Origin: Flavobacterium agri
GTDB lineage: Bacteria > Bacteroidota > Bacteroidia > Flavobacteriales > Flavobacteriaceae
Direction: 5' to 3'
Assembly: GCF_013401995.1 (NCBI RefSeq)
Contig: NZ_JACBJI010000005.1
Span: 124,843-188,842 of the forward strand
DNA: 64,000 bases
Part shown: positions 16,709-27,382 of the stretch, one piece after another
How positions within the stretch are numbered: the first letter of the stretch is position 1
Layout of the letters: the number at the start of each line of letters is the position of its first letter
The notes under the pieces: model-generated
The model's database searches: none
The model's input: only the letters and a program-made list of their open reading frames with translations
Told to the model about the DNA's origin: nothing
Translations under genes and position numbers: made by a program

Positions 16709-17135
16709 TAGGATCAACCGCGGTCTTACCGTGACGGTTCTCGTGCTCATGCTGTTTGCCGTACGCGCCTTCGAGGACAAGCTGTTTTACGATCCTTTCC
16801 TGTCGTATTTCAAGAATGATTACCTGGGCGGACCTTTCCCGAAATACGACGGCTTTTCGCTTTTTTTAGGATTGGGTTCGCGCTATTGGATCAATACGTT
16901 CCTGTCGGTCGCGATCATTTACGTGCTTTTCAAAGACCGTAGCCTGCTGTATTTCACGATCGGATTGTACGTCTTTTTCTTCGTGTTGCTGATTGCGGCT
17001 TTTTTCGCGCTGTTGCATTTCGAAAGCAAAAATGCGTTCCTGCTTTTTTACACAAGGCGGTTTTTGATTCAGCCGTTGTTCCTGCTTTTGTTCGTCCCGG
17101 CGTTCTATTATCAGAGGCGCATTTCTAAAAAATAG
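16689..17135 (+). CDS. Exosortase F system-associated protein
   Basis: A 148-aa membrane protein with about four hydrophobic helices. The block FEDKLFYDPFLSYFK followed by GLGSRYWINTFLSVAI is the pattern of the exosortase F system-associated family, encoded next to XrtF in Flavobacteria. Its start lies inside xrtF (20-base overlap), giving coupled translation. Its role in the system is not known; it may help fold or place XrtF or its substrate. Confidence 0.85.
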   Translation: MEERKNNRINRGLTVTVLVLMLFAVRAFEDKLFYDPFLSYFKNDYLGGPFPKYDGFSLFLGLGSRYWINTFLSVAIIYVLFKDRSLLYFTIGLYVFFFVLLIAAFFALLHFESKNAFLLFYTRRFLIQPLFLLLFVPAFYYQRRISKK

Positions 17136-17180
17136 GGTTTCGTTAAGAAGTCGAAGCGTTGCTTTTTATACATTTGTTGC

Positions 17181-17245
17181 GGATTCCGACGAAGGAGGAA
17201 TCTCAGCCAGTACGATTTGCCGAGATTCCTCCTTCGTCGGAATCC
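17181..17245. repeat. Palindromic hairpin element, copy 1
   Basis: A perfect 24-base inverted repeat: 17181-17204 (GGATTCCGACGAAGGAGGAA plus TCTC) pairs with 17222-17245, loop 17 bases. Almost the same element occurs at 44586-44649, including AGCCA right after the left arm. It lies between the exosortase partner gene and the HYC_CC_PP gene. The lack of a U-run speaks against a plain terminator. It looks like a dispersed REP-type element. Confidence 0.85.
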
Positions 17246-17262
17246 CTAACATCCCAAAGGAA

Positions 17263-17646
17263 ATGAAAAAATGCATAGGCTTCCTTCTCGCTTTCCTCGT
17301 ATTGGCTTCCAATACCGGATTGGCGTTCAGCGTGCATTATTGCGGTGACGAGATCGCGTCGGTCAAGCCGATTTTCCTTTCTTCGGAAAAAGGTTGCTGC
17401 GGAAAAGCCGACTCGAAACCGATGGGCTGCTGCAAGACCAAAATCGTCAAATCCGACAAGGAACACGAGACGATCGTAAAAACGTTCTCTTTCTCGTTCG
17501 AAGCGCCTTTCGTGCCTTCGGAAATCGTTTCGATCCCGTTCCAGATTTCTTCAAACTTCATCGAAAAGCCTGCCGCTTCGTATTATTGCGACGCCAACGC
17601 GCCTCCGCTTTTCAAATTGTACAGCCAATATATTTTCTACGCCTGA
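17263..17646 (+). CDS. HYC_CC_PP family protein
   Basis: A 127-aa exported protein with a signal peptide (1 to about 22). It shows the marks that name the family: His-Tyr-Cys at 25-27, two Cys-Cys pairs (45-46 and 56-57) and Pro-Pro near the C-terminus. The family is found in Bacteroidota beside TonB receptors and metal-binding proteins, as here. The cysteines suggest metal binding in the periplasm. The TonB receptor starts 50 bases downstream and an HMA-domain protein follows. The exact metal is not shown; copper is a guess from the neighbourhood. Confidence 0.8.
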   Translation: MKKCIGFLLAFLVLASNTGLAFSVHYCGDEIASVKPIFLSSEKGCCGKADSKPMGCCKTKIVKSDKEHETIVKTFSFSFEAPFVPSEIVSIPFQISSNFIEKPAASYYCDANAPPLFKLYSQYIFYA

Positions 17647-17696
17647 TTTTTTGTTCGATTCCGGATTCATCCAATTTCTAACACAAAATCAATTTT

Positions 17697-19715
17697 ATGC
17701 GCTTATACTTAACGGCTTTCGTGCTGTTTGCCGCGTTTTCTATGTCTGCACAGGACACTTTGCAGAACATCAGTGTGCAATCGAGCTCGAGAAGCCTCAA
17801 AAAATCACTTTCGGTCACGGCCAATACGACCGTGATGACGAGCAAGGAACTGCTTAAGGCCGCATGCTGCAACCTCGCCGAGAGTTTCGAGACCAATCCG
17901 TCCATCGATGTCAATTTTTCGGATGCGCTTACGGGTGCGAAACAAATCAAGATGCTTGGTCTGACAAGCCCGTATTTGATGATCACCGAAGAAAACATCC
18001 CGTCGGTGCGCGGCGCGTCCCAAGCTTACGGATTGTCCTTCACGCCCGGAACTTGGGTCGAAAGTATCCAAATCACGAAGGGTGCGGGTTCGGTCGTCAA
18101 CGGTTTTGAGTCGATTTCGGGACAGATCAACACCGAGTTGCTCAAGCCGATGAACGACATCCCGTTTTTCCTCAACGTGTACGGTTCTACCGATTCGCGC
18201 TTCGAGATCAACACGCACATCAATCGGAAATTGTCCGACAAATGGGCGAGTAGCCTGTTTATCCACGGGAATTCGCGTTTGTCTAAAAACGACATGAACG
18301 ACGACGGTTTCCTCGATAATCCGCTTGGCAGCCAAATCAACATCATGAACCGCTGGCAGTATTCGAATGCCGAGAAAGGCTGGGTGAGTTTCATCAATTT
18401 TCGTTTTATGAACGATGAGAAGCAAACGGGTCAAGTCGATTTCAACCCCGATCTCGACAAATTCACGACGAACCATTGGGGTTCGGAAATCAATACGAGG
18501 CGATACGACGTGGCGACCAAAATCGGATATGTATTTCCCGATATGCCGTTCCAGAGCATCGGTTTCCAGAACGCGTTCAGCCGACACGAGCAGGATTCGT
18601 ATTTCGGATTCAATCGATACGACATCGCCCAGGACAGTTTTTATTCGAACCTGATCCTGAATTCGATCATCGACAATACGATGCACAAGTTCGCGACGGG
18701 TCTGAATTTTTCTTATGACCGATATGACGAATTCGTGCAAGTTCCGGGAATCGATCGCGATTTCGACCGCATCGACAATTCAGTGGGTGCGTTTTTCGAG
18801 TATACGTATGACAATACCGACAATTTCAGCCTGATTGCTGGCGTCCGTGTCGACAACCATAACCGTTTGGGAACATTCGTCACGCCTCGTCTGCACTTGC
18901 GCTACAATCCTTGGGAAAAAGGAGTGATCCGCGCTTCGGCCGGAAGAGGCAAACGCGCGGCCAATATTTTTGCCGAAAACCAGCAGTTGTTCGCGAGTGC
19001 AAGGAATTTTGCGATACTGAATTCTACGGGAAACATTTATGGGCTTGATCCCGAGATCGCTTGGAATTACGGCATCAGTTTCAACCAGCGATTCGATTTG
19101 TTCGGAAAACCTGCCGATGCGGGATTCGATTTGTACCGCACCGATTTCGAAAATCAGGTCGTGGTCGATTGGTTTGCCGGCCCGACTCAGGTCAATTTTT
19201 ACAACCTCGACGGAAAATCGGTGGCCAACAGCTTGCAGGTCGATTTCAATTATGAACCCGTCAAGCACTTGAATATCCGCACGGCGTACAAATTTTACGA
19301 TATCGAAACCGATTATGCCGAAGGGAATTTCGAGCGTCCGCTTCAGGCCAAACACCGTTTTTTCACCAATGTCGAATTCGCGACCCACATCAAGCAAAAA
19401 GGACAGCGATGGAAGTTTGACGCGACCTGGAACTGGACCGGAAGCCAGCGCTTGCCGGACACTTCGGGAAATCCGGCCGAATATCGATTGCCCGGCCATT
19501 CGCCTGCGTTTTCTGTGGTCAACGCCCAGATTACGCGTACGTTCTCTTCGGTTTTCGAGGTGTACGTCGGAGGTGAGAACATCGCCAATTACAAACAGGA
19601 CAAGCCCATTTTGGGAGCCGACGATCCGTTTGGTCCGAATTTCGATGCGTCGATCGTGTACGCGCCCATTTTCGGACAGATGTATTACGCCGGACTTCGT
19701 TTTAAAATCAAATAA
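17697..19715 (+). CDS. TonB-dependent receptor, metal-associated set
   Basis: A 672-aa receptor, short for the class because it lacks the N-terminal carboxypeptidase-like domain. Signal peptide 1-18 (SMSAQ). The plug begins at about 45 with ELLKAACCNLAESFETNPS; the Cys-Cys pair in the plug (57-58) is unusual for ordinary receptors. GAGSVVNGFESISGQINTEL is the plug end. The barrel closes with YYAGLRFKIK. It sits between the HYC_CC_PP gene and an HMA gene, 12 bases before the latter, so this is probably one operon for a metal ion or metal complex. Confidence 0.88.
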   Translation: MRLYLTAFVLFAAFSMSAQDTLQNISVQSSSRSLKKSLSVTANTTVMTSKELLKAACCNLAESFETNPSIDVNFSDALTGAKQIKMLGLTSPYLMITEENIPSVRGASQAYGLSFTPGTWVESIQITKGAGSVVNGFESISGQINTELLKPMNDIPFFLNVYGSTDSRFEINTHINRKLSDKWASSLFIHGNSRLSKNDMNDDGFLDNPLGSQINIMNRWQYSNAEKGWVSFINFRFMNDEKQTGQVDFNPDLDKFTTNHWGSEINTRRYDVATKIGYVFPDMPFQSIGFQNAFSRHEQDSYFGFNRYDIAQDSFYSNLILNSIIDNTMHKFATGLNFSYDRYDEFVQVPGIDRDFDRIDNSVGAFFEYTYDNTDNFSLIAGVRVDNHNRLGTFVTPRLHLRYNPWEKGVIRASAGRGKRAANIFAENQQLFASARNFAILNSTGNIYGLDPEIAWNYGISFNQRFDLFGKPADAGFDLYRTDFENQVVVDWFAGPTQVNFYNLDGKSVANSLQVDFNYEPVKHLNIRTAYKFYDIETDYAEGNFERPLQAKHRFFTNVEFATHIKQKGQRWKFDATWNWTGSQRLPDTSGNPAEYRLPGHSPAFSVVNAQITRTFSSVFEVYVGGENIANYKQDKPILGADDPFGPNFDASIVYAPIFGQMYYAGLRFKIK

Positions 19716-19727
19716 TTACATTACATC

Positions 19728-20072
19728 ATGAAAAAAATCATTTTTATCCTATTGGTCGCCTTGATCGGAATCGGTGCCAATGCACAGCAAAAGAAAAGCA
19801 AGAACGCGAAATACAGCGTCGAGGTCAACGGAAACTGCGAACAATGCAAGAAGCGCATCGAGAAAGCCGCTTTTTCTGTTGCGGGCGTGAAATCGGCGGT
19901 TTGGGATGTGGATTCGCATCAGTTGGCCTTGATCATCAACGAAGAGAAAACATCGCTTGAGGAAGTTGAAAAAGCGGTCGCCAAAGCGGGTCATGATTCC
20001 GAAAAAGCAAAGGCTTCGGATGAAGATTACGACAAATTGCACAGCTGTTGCAAGTACGGGCGCAAGCCGTAA
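19728..20072 (+). CDS. Exported heavy-metal-associated (HMA) domain protein
   Basis: A 114-aa protein. The signal peptide ends at IGANAQ. Residues about 28-95 form an HMA fold with the metal site GNCEQCKKRIE (CxxC), and the C-terminus adds a second cysteine pair (HSCCKYG). Most HMA proteins of this size are cytoplasmic copper chaperones; here the signal peptide puts it in the periplasm. It is the last gene of the HYC_CC_PP/TonB set and probably hands on the ion brought in, or binds it for defence. Confidence 0.85.
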   Translation: MKKIIFILLVALIGIGANAQQKKSKNAKYSVEVNGNCEQCKKRIEKAAFSVAGVKSAVWDVDSHQLALIINEEKTSLEEVEKAVAKAGHDSEKAKASDEDYDKLHSCCKYGRKP

Positions 20073-20185
20073 TCAGTGCGATCCGAAATCCGTTAATAAA
20101 ACTTTAAATTGGGATGTGAAATTGCCGTTGCCGTAATTAATGCGTAATTTCACGGACTATTTTTCAAACCCTACAAACAGACCGA

Positions 20186-20884
20186 ATGAGCGATTTTAAT
20201 TGGAAAGACCTGATTGATCCATTGTTTTACATCCACTTCGATATCAATGGCGTCAAAGTTGGACTGTTCATCGTATTGTTCATCGTTTTTGCCGAAACCG
20301 GCCTGTTTGCAGGGTTTTTTCTTCCCGGAGACAGTTTGTTGTTCCTTGCCGGGATCTATAACCGCGAACTCATAGAGAACATCGTTTTTATAGACAATTC
20401 GTTCCTCAATGTGGCGTTGCTGTCGACACTTGTCGGTTTGGCCGGAATCTTGGGGAATATGGTCGGCTATTGGTTCGGTGCCAAAAGCGGATACTACTTA
20501 TATAATCGCAAAGATTCTTTCCTTTTCAAGAAGAAATACCTGATCCAATCAAAAGAATTTTTTGAAAAACACGGCGGACGCGCCATCATCTTCGCGCGTT
20601 TCCTTCCTATTTTCAGGACGTTCGCGCCTATCGTGGCCGGAATCGTGCTTATGGACAAAAAACGCTTCATGTTCTACAACGTCTTGAGTTCGTTCCTTTG
20701 GTCGTTCAGCCTTATTTTCGCGGGCCATTACCTTTACGGGTTCCTTTTGGAGCGTTTCAGCATCGACTTGAAAGAGCACATCGAGATCATCGTGATTTCT
20801 TTGGTGTTGATCACGATCGTGCCCGTCATTCTCAAATTCGGGAAAAAAGTCAAGACTCCCGAGGTTCCCGGGAATCCTGAATAA
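20186..20884 (+). CDS. DedA family membrane protein
   Basis: A 232-aa inner-membrane protein. It has the DedA/VTT motifs: FAETGLFAGFFLPGDSLLF at about 35-53 and IIFARFLPIFRTFAPIVAG at about 133-151. Members move lipids such as undecaprenyl phosphate across the membrane and affect proton balance. The ATG at 20186 is preceded by 113 bases of non-coding DNA. It is convergent with the MG2/plug gene; the two stop codons are directly adjacent. The specific lipid is unknown. Confidence 0.88.
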   Translation: MSDFNWKDLIDPLFYIHFDINGVKVGLFIVLFIVFAETGLFAGFFLPGDSLLFLAGIYNRELIENIVFIDNSFLNVALLSTLVGLAGILGNMVGYWFGAKSGYYLYNRKDSFLFKKKYLIQSKEFFEKHGGRAIIFARFLPIFRTFAPIVAGIVLMDKKRFMFYNVLSSFLWSFSLIFAGHYLYGFLLERFSIDLKEHIEIIVISLVLITIVPVILKFGKKVKTPEVPGNPE

Positions 20885-23248
20885 TCAATTTATCTTTAGG
20901 ATCTGTTCTTCTGAAATCAGTGTCCCGTCTGAGGCGATTCCTTCAATTACGATCTTTACGGTATCTTGGCGCAGGTTCGGAAATGCGAAACGGAACTTGC
21001 CTTGAGCATCTGTAGGTTGTTCGGGAATCCAATGCAACGCGCCAAGACTGTGGAACGCGTCGCTTTTGGTATCTGCGTAATCGGGGTTCTTGTACTCTTT
21101 TTGCAGTTGGAAAGCATCTTTAATCAATATGCTTTTGGACAATACTTTAACTCTGCTGTTGTAAGCACCCTTTTTTAAGTAAATCCTGATGGATCCATTT
21201 GCACCTGCCAGTCCGCTGCCGTATCCGTGTTTGTTGATGTAAATTTCATCGACCATGTCCATGCGGTACGTGGTCAATAAACTGTGATCGTCCATGATCA
21301 TGTCGTCTATATAGACCTGTGGGCTGTTCGGCGCATTAAAAGAGGTGGAATAAGTGCGCGTGATAATTACCCGACCCGCGTTTTGGGTGACATTATAGCC
21401 ATGATTCTGGATGAATTCAACAACTGTTGGATACATATTCACATCCTGGTCGTTGATTTTATATCCCTTTCCGACCGAATTTGAATAATAACGTGCCCGC
21501 TCCTTATTCATTTTAGGTTTATTGGCGCCTTTTACCAATACCGAATCCAGTTTAATGGCATCCCGGATTTCAGGAAACCCATATTTCCATTCAATAGGCT
21601 TAAGTATGCAAGTTTTAGCCACGGGTTCGAAAGATTTGATGAACGGGCGATTGTTTCCGCTGAGTTGCGCAGCCAGCTTGATATCGGTACGTTGGTCCTT
21701 TTTTTCGAAAAGCGATATGAATACGTTAGACGAATCCTGGATCATCAATTGGTCGAATACGAATTCATTTTTGTCGTCTATGCTAGAGAATTCGTTAAGG
21801 CCATAAGCCATTGCATTGAGGTTTACTTTCGAGGTAGCGCGATTTATGTTTTTGTTGTTGACCGTCCCTTTAAGGGTGAGTCCTTTGTCGAACGGATATT
21901 TGGAAACAGGAGCATCCAAAATGATGTTTTTCCATGCATATTTGGGCGTTTGTGCCATTAACATGTTGTCCAGTTCAAAGTGTTTTTTTCGATTGAATCC
22001 CTCAAAATAGTAGCGCCCATTAATTTTCTCATTGTTCTTTAGGCCTGCGAGTTCTAGCTTGCCAAACATGTCATTCTTGGCCATGACTGATTCAGTAGGT
22101 ACTACCGATACACTAAGACTGGCAAGTTTCATGCTGGAAGTAGCTCCTACCACTATAGAATCTCCCCGCTTTTGTAAAATGCTCAGCTCCGTTTTCGCAG
22201 ATGACGATCTATGGGCTTTGTACACCATACGTTCGGCTACTACGCCTGCACCAGGGTCGACGAGGTAAACCGTGTTGAGGCCGTCCGAAAAATTGATTGA
22301 CGGGATCGAAAGGTTTTGCTTTGTTTGGTTGTCATCGAACGAAAAGGTGGCCGTAGTACTGGAGCCGAATTGCTGGATGACGATGTCGTATTTTCGACCC
22401 TTGATTTTTTCAAGCGTAGCCTTGTTCGTCTTTAGCGTCAGTGTGGCTTTATCGGCAAAAACATAATTGTTTATAGAGAAATTGATACCCGTAACAGACG
22501 GTGTAGGCAACGTCTGTTCGTATTCCTTGTTATTGATGGTCGCCTTGAGTCTATACGGTCCCATGTTGGTGTCGTTTATATCGAATCGGGCATATCCGCT
22601 GGCATCTGTACTAACGACTGCTATTTGGGTTGCTTTGGAGTCGAAAACCGCACCTTCTATTCCCGGCACACCGTTTCCGCTACAGTCGGCAATACGCATG
22701 GCCATAGTGTTGGCATTTCCGGCAAGGAACACACCGCTTTCAGGAAAAAAAGTAATCGAAAGCGAGTCGAAGTCTATAGCGTTCGGGTCGAAAAAATCGT
22801 TGGAATCTTTTTTAAGGACGGTAATCGGATAAACGCTTGATTCGTCCTCTGCAAAGTTGTTCATGAAGTACGTGTACGTCTGTAGATAATACACGCCGCT
22901 TTCGAGATTTTCGGGCACTTTCAGAAATCCGTTGAAAAGCGAATTTTCGCAATACAAAAGCGCACTGTTCACTTTTTGGCCTTTAGAATCGATGAGCGTC
23001 ACATAAACGTTCATGGTTTCAGGATAGGGCAGTGCCGATTGTTTCTTGATTACATAACCCTTAAACCAGATCTGTTCTCCCGAAAGATATGCCGCTTTAT
23101 TGACGTGAAGGTGAATGCCCTCACGATCCGATTTGAAATACTCCGAAATCGCGATAGACTCTTTGTTGAGATCGGGACTCATTGATTGTTGAGCATACGA
23201 AAAAGAGCAAATCGCTAATAGTGTAGCATATAAAAGTTTGTTCATCAT
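20885..23248 (-). CDS. MG2-like / TonB plug-like surface protein
   Basis: About 787 aa with signal peptide (ends SFSYAQ). Residues about 40-145 form an MG2-like beta domain (VNKAAYLSGEQIWFKGYVI), followed by further beta modules. A plug-like segment stands near residue 640 (PQVYIDDMIMDD; GLAGANGSIRIYLKKG), again without a barrel. Same layout as the protein at 2580 but longer, and here not beside a TonB receptor. Two Met codons (23248, 23245) could start it; further upstream would pass into the groEL terminator. Likely outer membrane, role unknown. Confidence 0.7.
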   Translation of the reverse strand: MMNKLLYATLLAICSFSYAQQSMSPDLNKESIAISEYFKSDREGIHLHVNKAAYLSGEQIWFKGYVIKKQSALPYPETMNVYVTLIDSKGQKVNSALLYCENSLFNGFLKVPENLESGVYYLQTYTYFMNNFAEDESSVYPITVLKKDSNDFFDPNAIDFDSLSITFFPESGVFLAGNANTMAMRIADCSGNGVPGIEGAVFDSKATQIAVVSTDASGYARFDINDTNMGPYRLKATINNKEYEQTLPTPSVTGINFSINNYVFADKATLTLKTNKATLEKIKGRKYDIVIQQFGSSTTATFSFDDNQTKQNLSIPSINFSDGLNTVYLVDPGAGVVAERMVYKAHRSSSAKTELSILQKRGDSIVVGATSSMKLASLSVSVVPTESVMAKNDMFGKLELAGLKNNEKINGRYYFEGFNRKKHFELDNMLMAQTPKYAWKNIILDAPVSKYPFDKGLTLKGTVNNKNINRATSKVNLNAMAYGLNEFSSIDDKNEFVFDQLMIQDSSNVFISLFEKKDQRTDIKLAAQLSGNNRPFIKSFEPVAKTCILKPIEWKYGFPEIRDAIKLDSVLVKGANKPKMNKERARYYSNSVGKGYKINDQDVNMYPTVVEFIQNHGYNVTQNAGRVIITRTYSTSFNAPNSPQVYIDDMIMDDHSLLTTYRMDMVDEIYINKHGYGSGLAGANGSIRIYLKKGAYNSRVKVLSKSILIKDAFQLQKEYKNPDYADTKSDAFHSLGALHWIPEQPTDAQGKFRFAFPNLRQDTVKIVIEGIASDGTLISEEQILKIN

Positions 23249-23274
23249 TGTTTGGTTTGTGGACGAATATAAGA

Positions 23275-23303
23275 AAAAAGCCACCCTACAAAGGATGGCT
23301 TTT
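23275..23303 (-). terminator. Terminator of groEL
   Basis: The stem AAAAGCCACCC/GGATGGCTTTT (one mismatch) is followed on the minus strand by TTTTTTC. It lies 25 bases after the groEL stop and before the MG2 protein gene. Confidence 0.75.
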
Positions 23304-23327
23304 CTGTAAAAAATCTTAAAATTCAGA

Positions 23328-25390
<2,063 letters not shown>

Positions 25391-25666
25391 TTAAATAATT
25401 GCGAAAATCTCCGCCTCGCTCATGATCAGATAATCTTTGCCTTCGAATTTCAATTCGGTTCCGGCATGTTTGTGATACAAAACGGTGTCGCCAGCTTTTA
25501 CTGTCATTTCGTGGTCTTTTGTGCCTTTGCCAACGGCTACGACAGTTCCTTTCTGCGGTTTTTCTTTCGCGGTGTCGGGAATGTAAATACCCGATGCGGT
25601 CTGGGTTTCGGCTGCAACGGGCTCGATAAGCACTCGGTCGTGAAGTGGTTGGATGTTCAAAGCCAT
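25391..25666 (-). CDS. groS: Co-chaperonin GroES
   Basis: A 91-aa GroES of normal length. It begins ALNIQPLHDRVLIEPV and carries the mobile-loop region (ETQTASGIYIPDTAKEKPQ) and DTVLYHKHAGTELKFEGKDY. It caps the GroEL ring. It is the first gene of the operon; the stop codon is immediately followed by the inserted cassette. No CIRCE operator was seen upstream. Confidence 0.96.
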   Translation of the reverse strand: MALNIQPLHDRVLIEPVAAETQTASGIYIPDTAKEKPQKGTVVAVGKGTKDHEMTVKAGDTVLYHKHAGTELKFEGKDYLIMSEAEIFAII

Positions 25667-25746
25667 GTTATATTGTTTTAGATTATTAAAATTTAGTTCG
25701 CCTTAGTCGAAAAATATGCCATCGGTTCCAGACTGTCATTTTTTCC

Positions 25747-25780
25747 TAAAAAAAATGCCAGCGTTGACAGGCTGGCATTT
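25747..25780 (-). terminator. Terminator of secG
   Basis: The stem AAATGCCAGC/GCTGGCATTT with an 8-base loop is followed on the minus strand by a T-run. It lies 19 bases after the secG stop. Confidence 0.85.
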
Positions 25781-25798
25781 CAAATATAGTGAAATCTA

Positions 25799-26164
25799 TT
25801 ATTTGGCAGGTTGGGCCGGAGCACTTTCGGCTGGAGCCGGAGTAGTCGCTGCTGGCGTAGAAGCGGCAGGAGTCGTTGCTTTAGGAGCTGCAGCCTCTGT
25901 GTTGTTAAGGATTTTGGATTGGTTGTCGTTCAAAGATCCGGTGAAGCTCAAGCCGGACAGGATAATCAAGACGATAAGGATACCGGCCAAAGTCCAGGTA
26001 CTTTTGTCCAGGAAGTCGTTCGTCTTCTGAACGCCGCCCAACATTTGCGCACCGCCGATAGACGAAGACAAACCGCCGCCTTTAGGGTTTTGCACCATCA
26101 CCACGATGATGAGCAAAAAGCAAACGATGGTGATCAACACTAAAAAAATAGAAAACGTACTCAT
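25799..26164 (-). CDS. secG: Preprotein translocase subunit SecG
   Basis: A 121-aa SecG with two membrane helices (about 3-24 and 55-75). Between them is the family loop VMVQNPKGGGLSSSIGG, and after it FLDKSTWTLAGI. SecG assists the SecYE channel. The C-terminal 30 residues are an Ala/Pro/Thr-rich tail. The ATG overlaps the stop of the upstream TPR-like gene by one base, so the two are in one transcript. Confidence 0.94.
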   Translation of the reverse strand: MSTFSIFLVLITIVCFLLIIVVMVQNPKGGGLSSSIGGAQMLGGVQKTNDFLDKSTWTLAGILIVLIILSGLSFTGSLNDNQSKILNNTEAAAPKATTPAASTPAATTPAPAESAPAQPAK

Positions 26165-27333
26165 TATTGTAACTTGTTATTTTGTTGTAAATTCCTGATA
26201 TCTAAAATTCGGTCTGCAAAGAAACTATTTTTTTCCGGATATTTCAAAATTAAAATTTCGTAAGCCTGAATCGCCTTGTCATACTTCTTTTGTTCGAGAT
26301 AAACCCGCGCCAGCGTTTCGGTCATAAGGTACGAGTTGTCGGCTTGTGACGGCTCGAAAATGAACGACGGCGATTTCGTTTCGGGCGTGATTTTCGGGAT
26401 TTTCGGATTGCTTTCGATGAATTTATCGATCAGCTCATTTTTTTTTTGACGCTCCGAATCGGTTTCGTTGGCGTCGTCTTCAACTTCGGTTTCCGCAATT
26501 TCGGGTGTTTCGGGTACGACTTCATCGCGTACGATCGGTTCGAATTTCGAAAGCTGCAGCCATTCGTGGAAGGAATGGGTTTCCTGTTTCGAGAATTCGA
26601 GCGGTTTGCCGATTTCGAGGTTTTCTTCGGTTTCGGTTATGGCGTTTTCGGTTGGTGCGACTTCTGTTTCCGACGGAATTTCGGCTACCTCTTCGGTTTC
26701 GTTTTCGACATGCGTTTCGGCAATCACTTCCTCAACATCTGCAACCACTAAACTTTTGGCATATTGCTCGGCTTCTTTTATGGAATCGAGAATGGAGCGC
26801 GTCGCAGAATCGTATTCGGGTTCGGAAAGTGTTTCGGAAGTTTCAGAAGTTTCGGCAATTTCATCAAGTTGCTCTTCTTCGTGGTTTTCGACTTCGGGCG
26901 TTTCGACAATTTCGGGAGAATGTGCGATGTGGTTGTGATCTTGCTCGAATTCCTCGGCCGGAACGAATTCGGTGTCGAGGCTTGCGCGGAAACTCTCGTC
27001 CATCGTCAATTCGACGACTTCATGATGGCTGTCGGCCACATCGATCGCATGCAATTCCTGCTGTTTTTGCGCGAACAATTCTTTGTCTACCGATGTGAAA
27101 TTGTCCGACGTGATAAAGTCGAAAAGCACGCTGCGGTCGCCCGTGAACGCCGCGGTGACTTTGAGCGCGTAATTGTATCGGAAGCTGTCCTCGTTGTAAA
27201 GCCCTTTAAGTCGAAGCGCACGCGCACTTTGAAAATACGGGAATTCCGTGACGATCTTGTCGAGCTCCTCGGTGCGGCGCTCGTTGATCGACTCGGGGTG
27301 ATTCAACAGATATGTATAGTCCGTAATGTTCAA
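26164..27333 (-). CDS. TPR-like protein with acidic central region
   Basis: A 389-aa cytoplasmic protein conserved in flavobacteria between lptE and secG. Residues 1-110 are helical. Residues about 110-290 are a low-complexity region very rich in Glu, Thr, Val and Ser. The C-terminus (TETLARVYLEQKKYDKAIQA and on) is a tetratricopeptide-like repeat. It has no signal peptide. The role is unknown; its place suggests a part in envelope biogenesis. It may have its own -7 box at 27369-27362. Confidence 0.75.
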   Translation of the reverse strand: MNITDYTYLLNHPESINERRTEELDKIVTEFPYFQSARALRLKGLYNEDSFRYNYALKVTAAFTGDRSVLFDFITSDNFTSVDKELFAQKQQELHAIDVADSHHEVVELTMDESFRASLDTEFVPAEEFEQDHNHIAHSPEIVETPEVENHEEEQLDEIAETSETSETLSEPEYDSATRSILDSIKEAEQYAKSLVVADVEEVIAETHVENETEEVAEIPSETEVAPTENAITETEENLEIGKPLEFSKQETHSFHEWLQLSKFEPIVRDEVVPETPEIAETEVEDDANETDSERQKKNELIDKFIESNPKIPKITPETKSPSFIFEPSQADNSYLMTETLARVYLEQKKYDKAIQAYEILILKYPEKNSFFADRILDIRNLQQNNKLQ

Positions 27334-27361
27334 TGTGTGGTTTTGAGATGCGGAAATTACA

Positions 27362-27369
27362 CAAATTTA
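27362..27369 (-). promoter_or_regulatory. Candidate -7 box before the TPR-like gene
   Basis: TAAATTTG on the minus strand, a full match to TAnnTTTG, 29 bases before the ATG at 27333 and downstream of the lptE stop. Confidence 0.4.
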
Positions 27370-27382
27370 CCGATTCGGCAAC

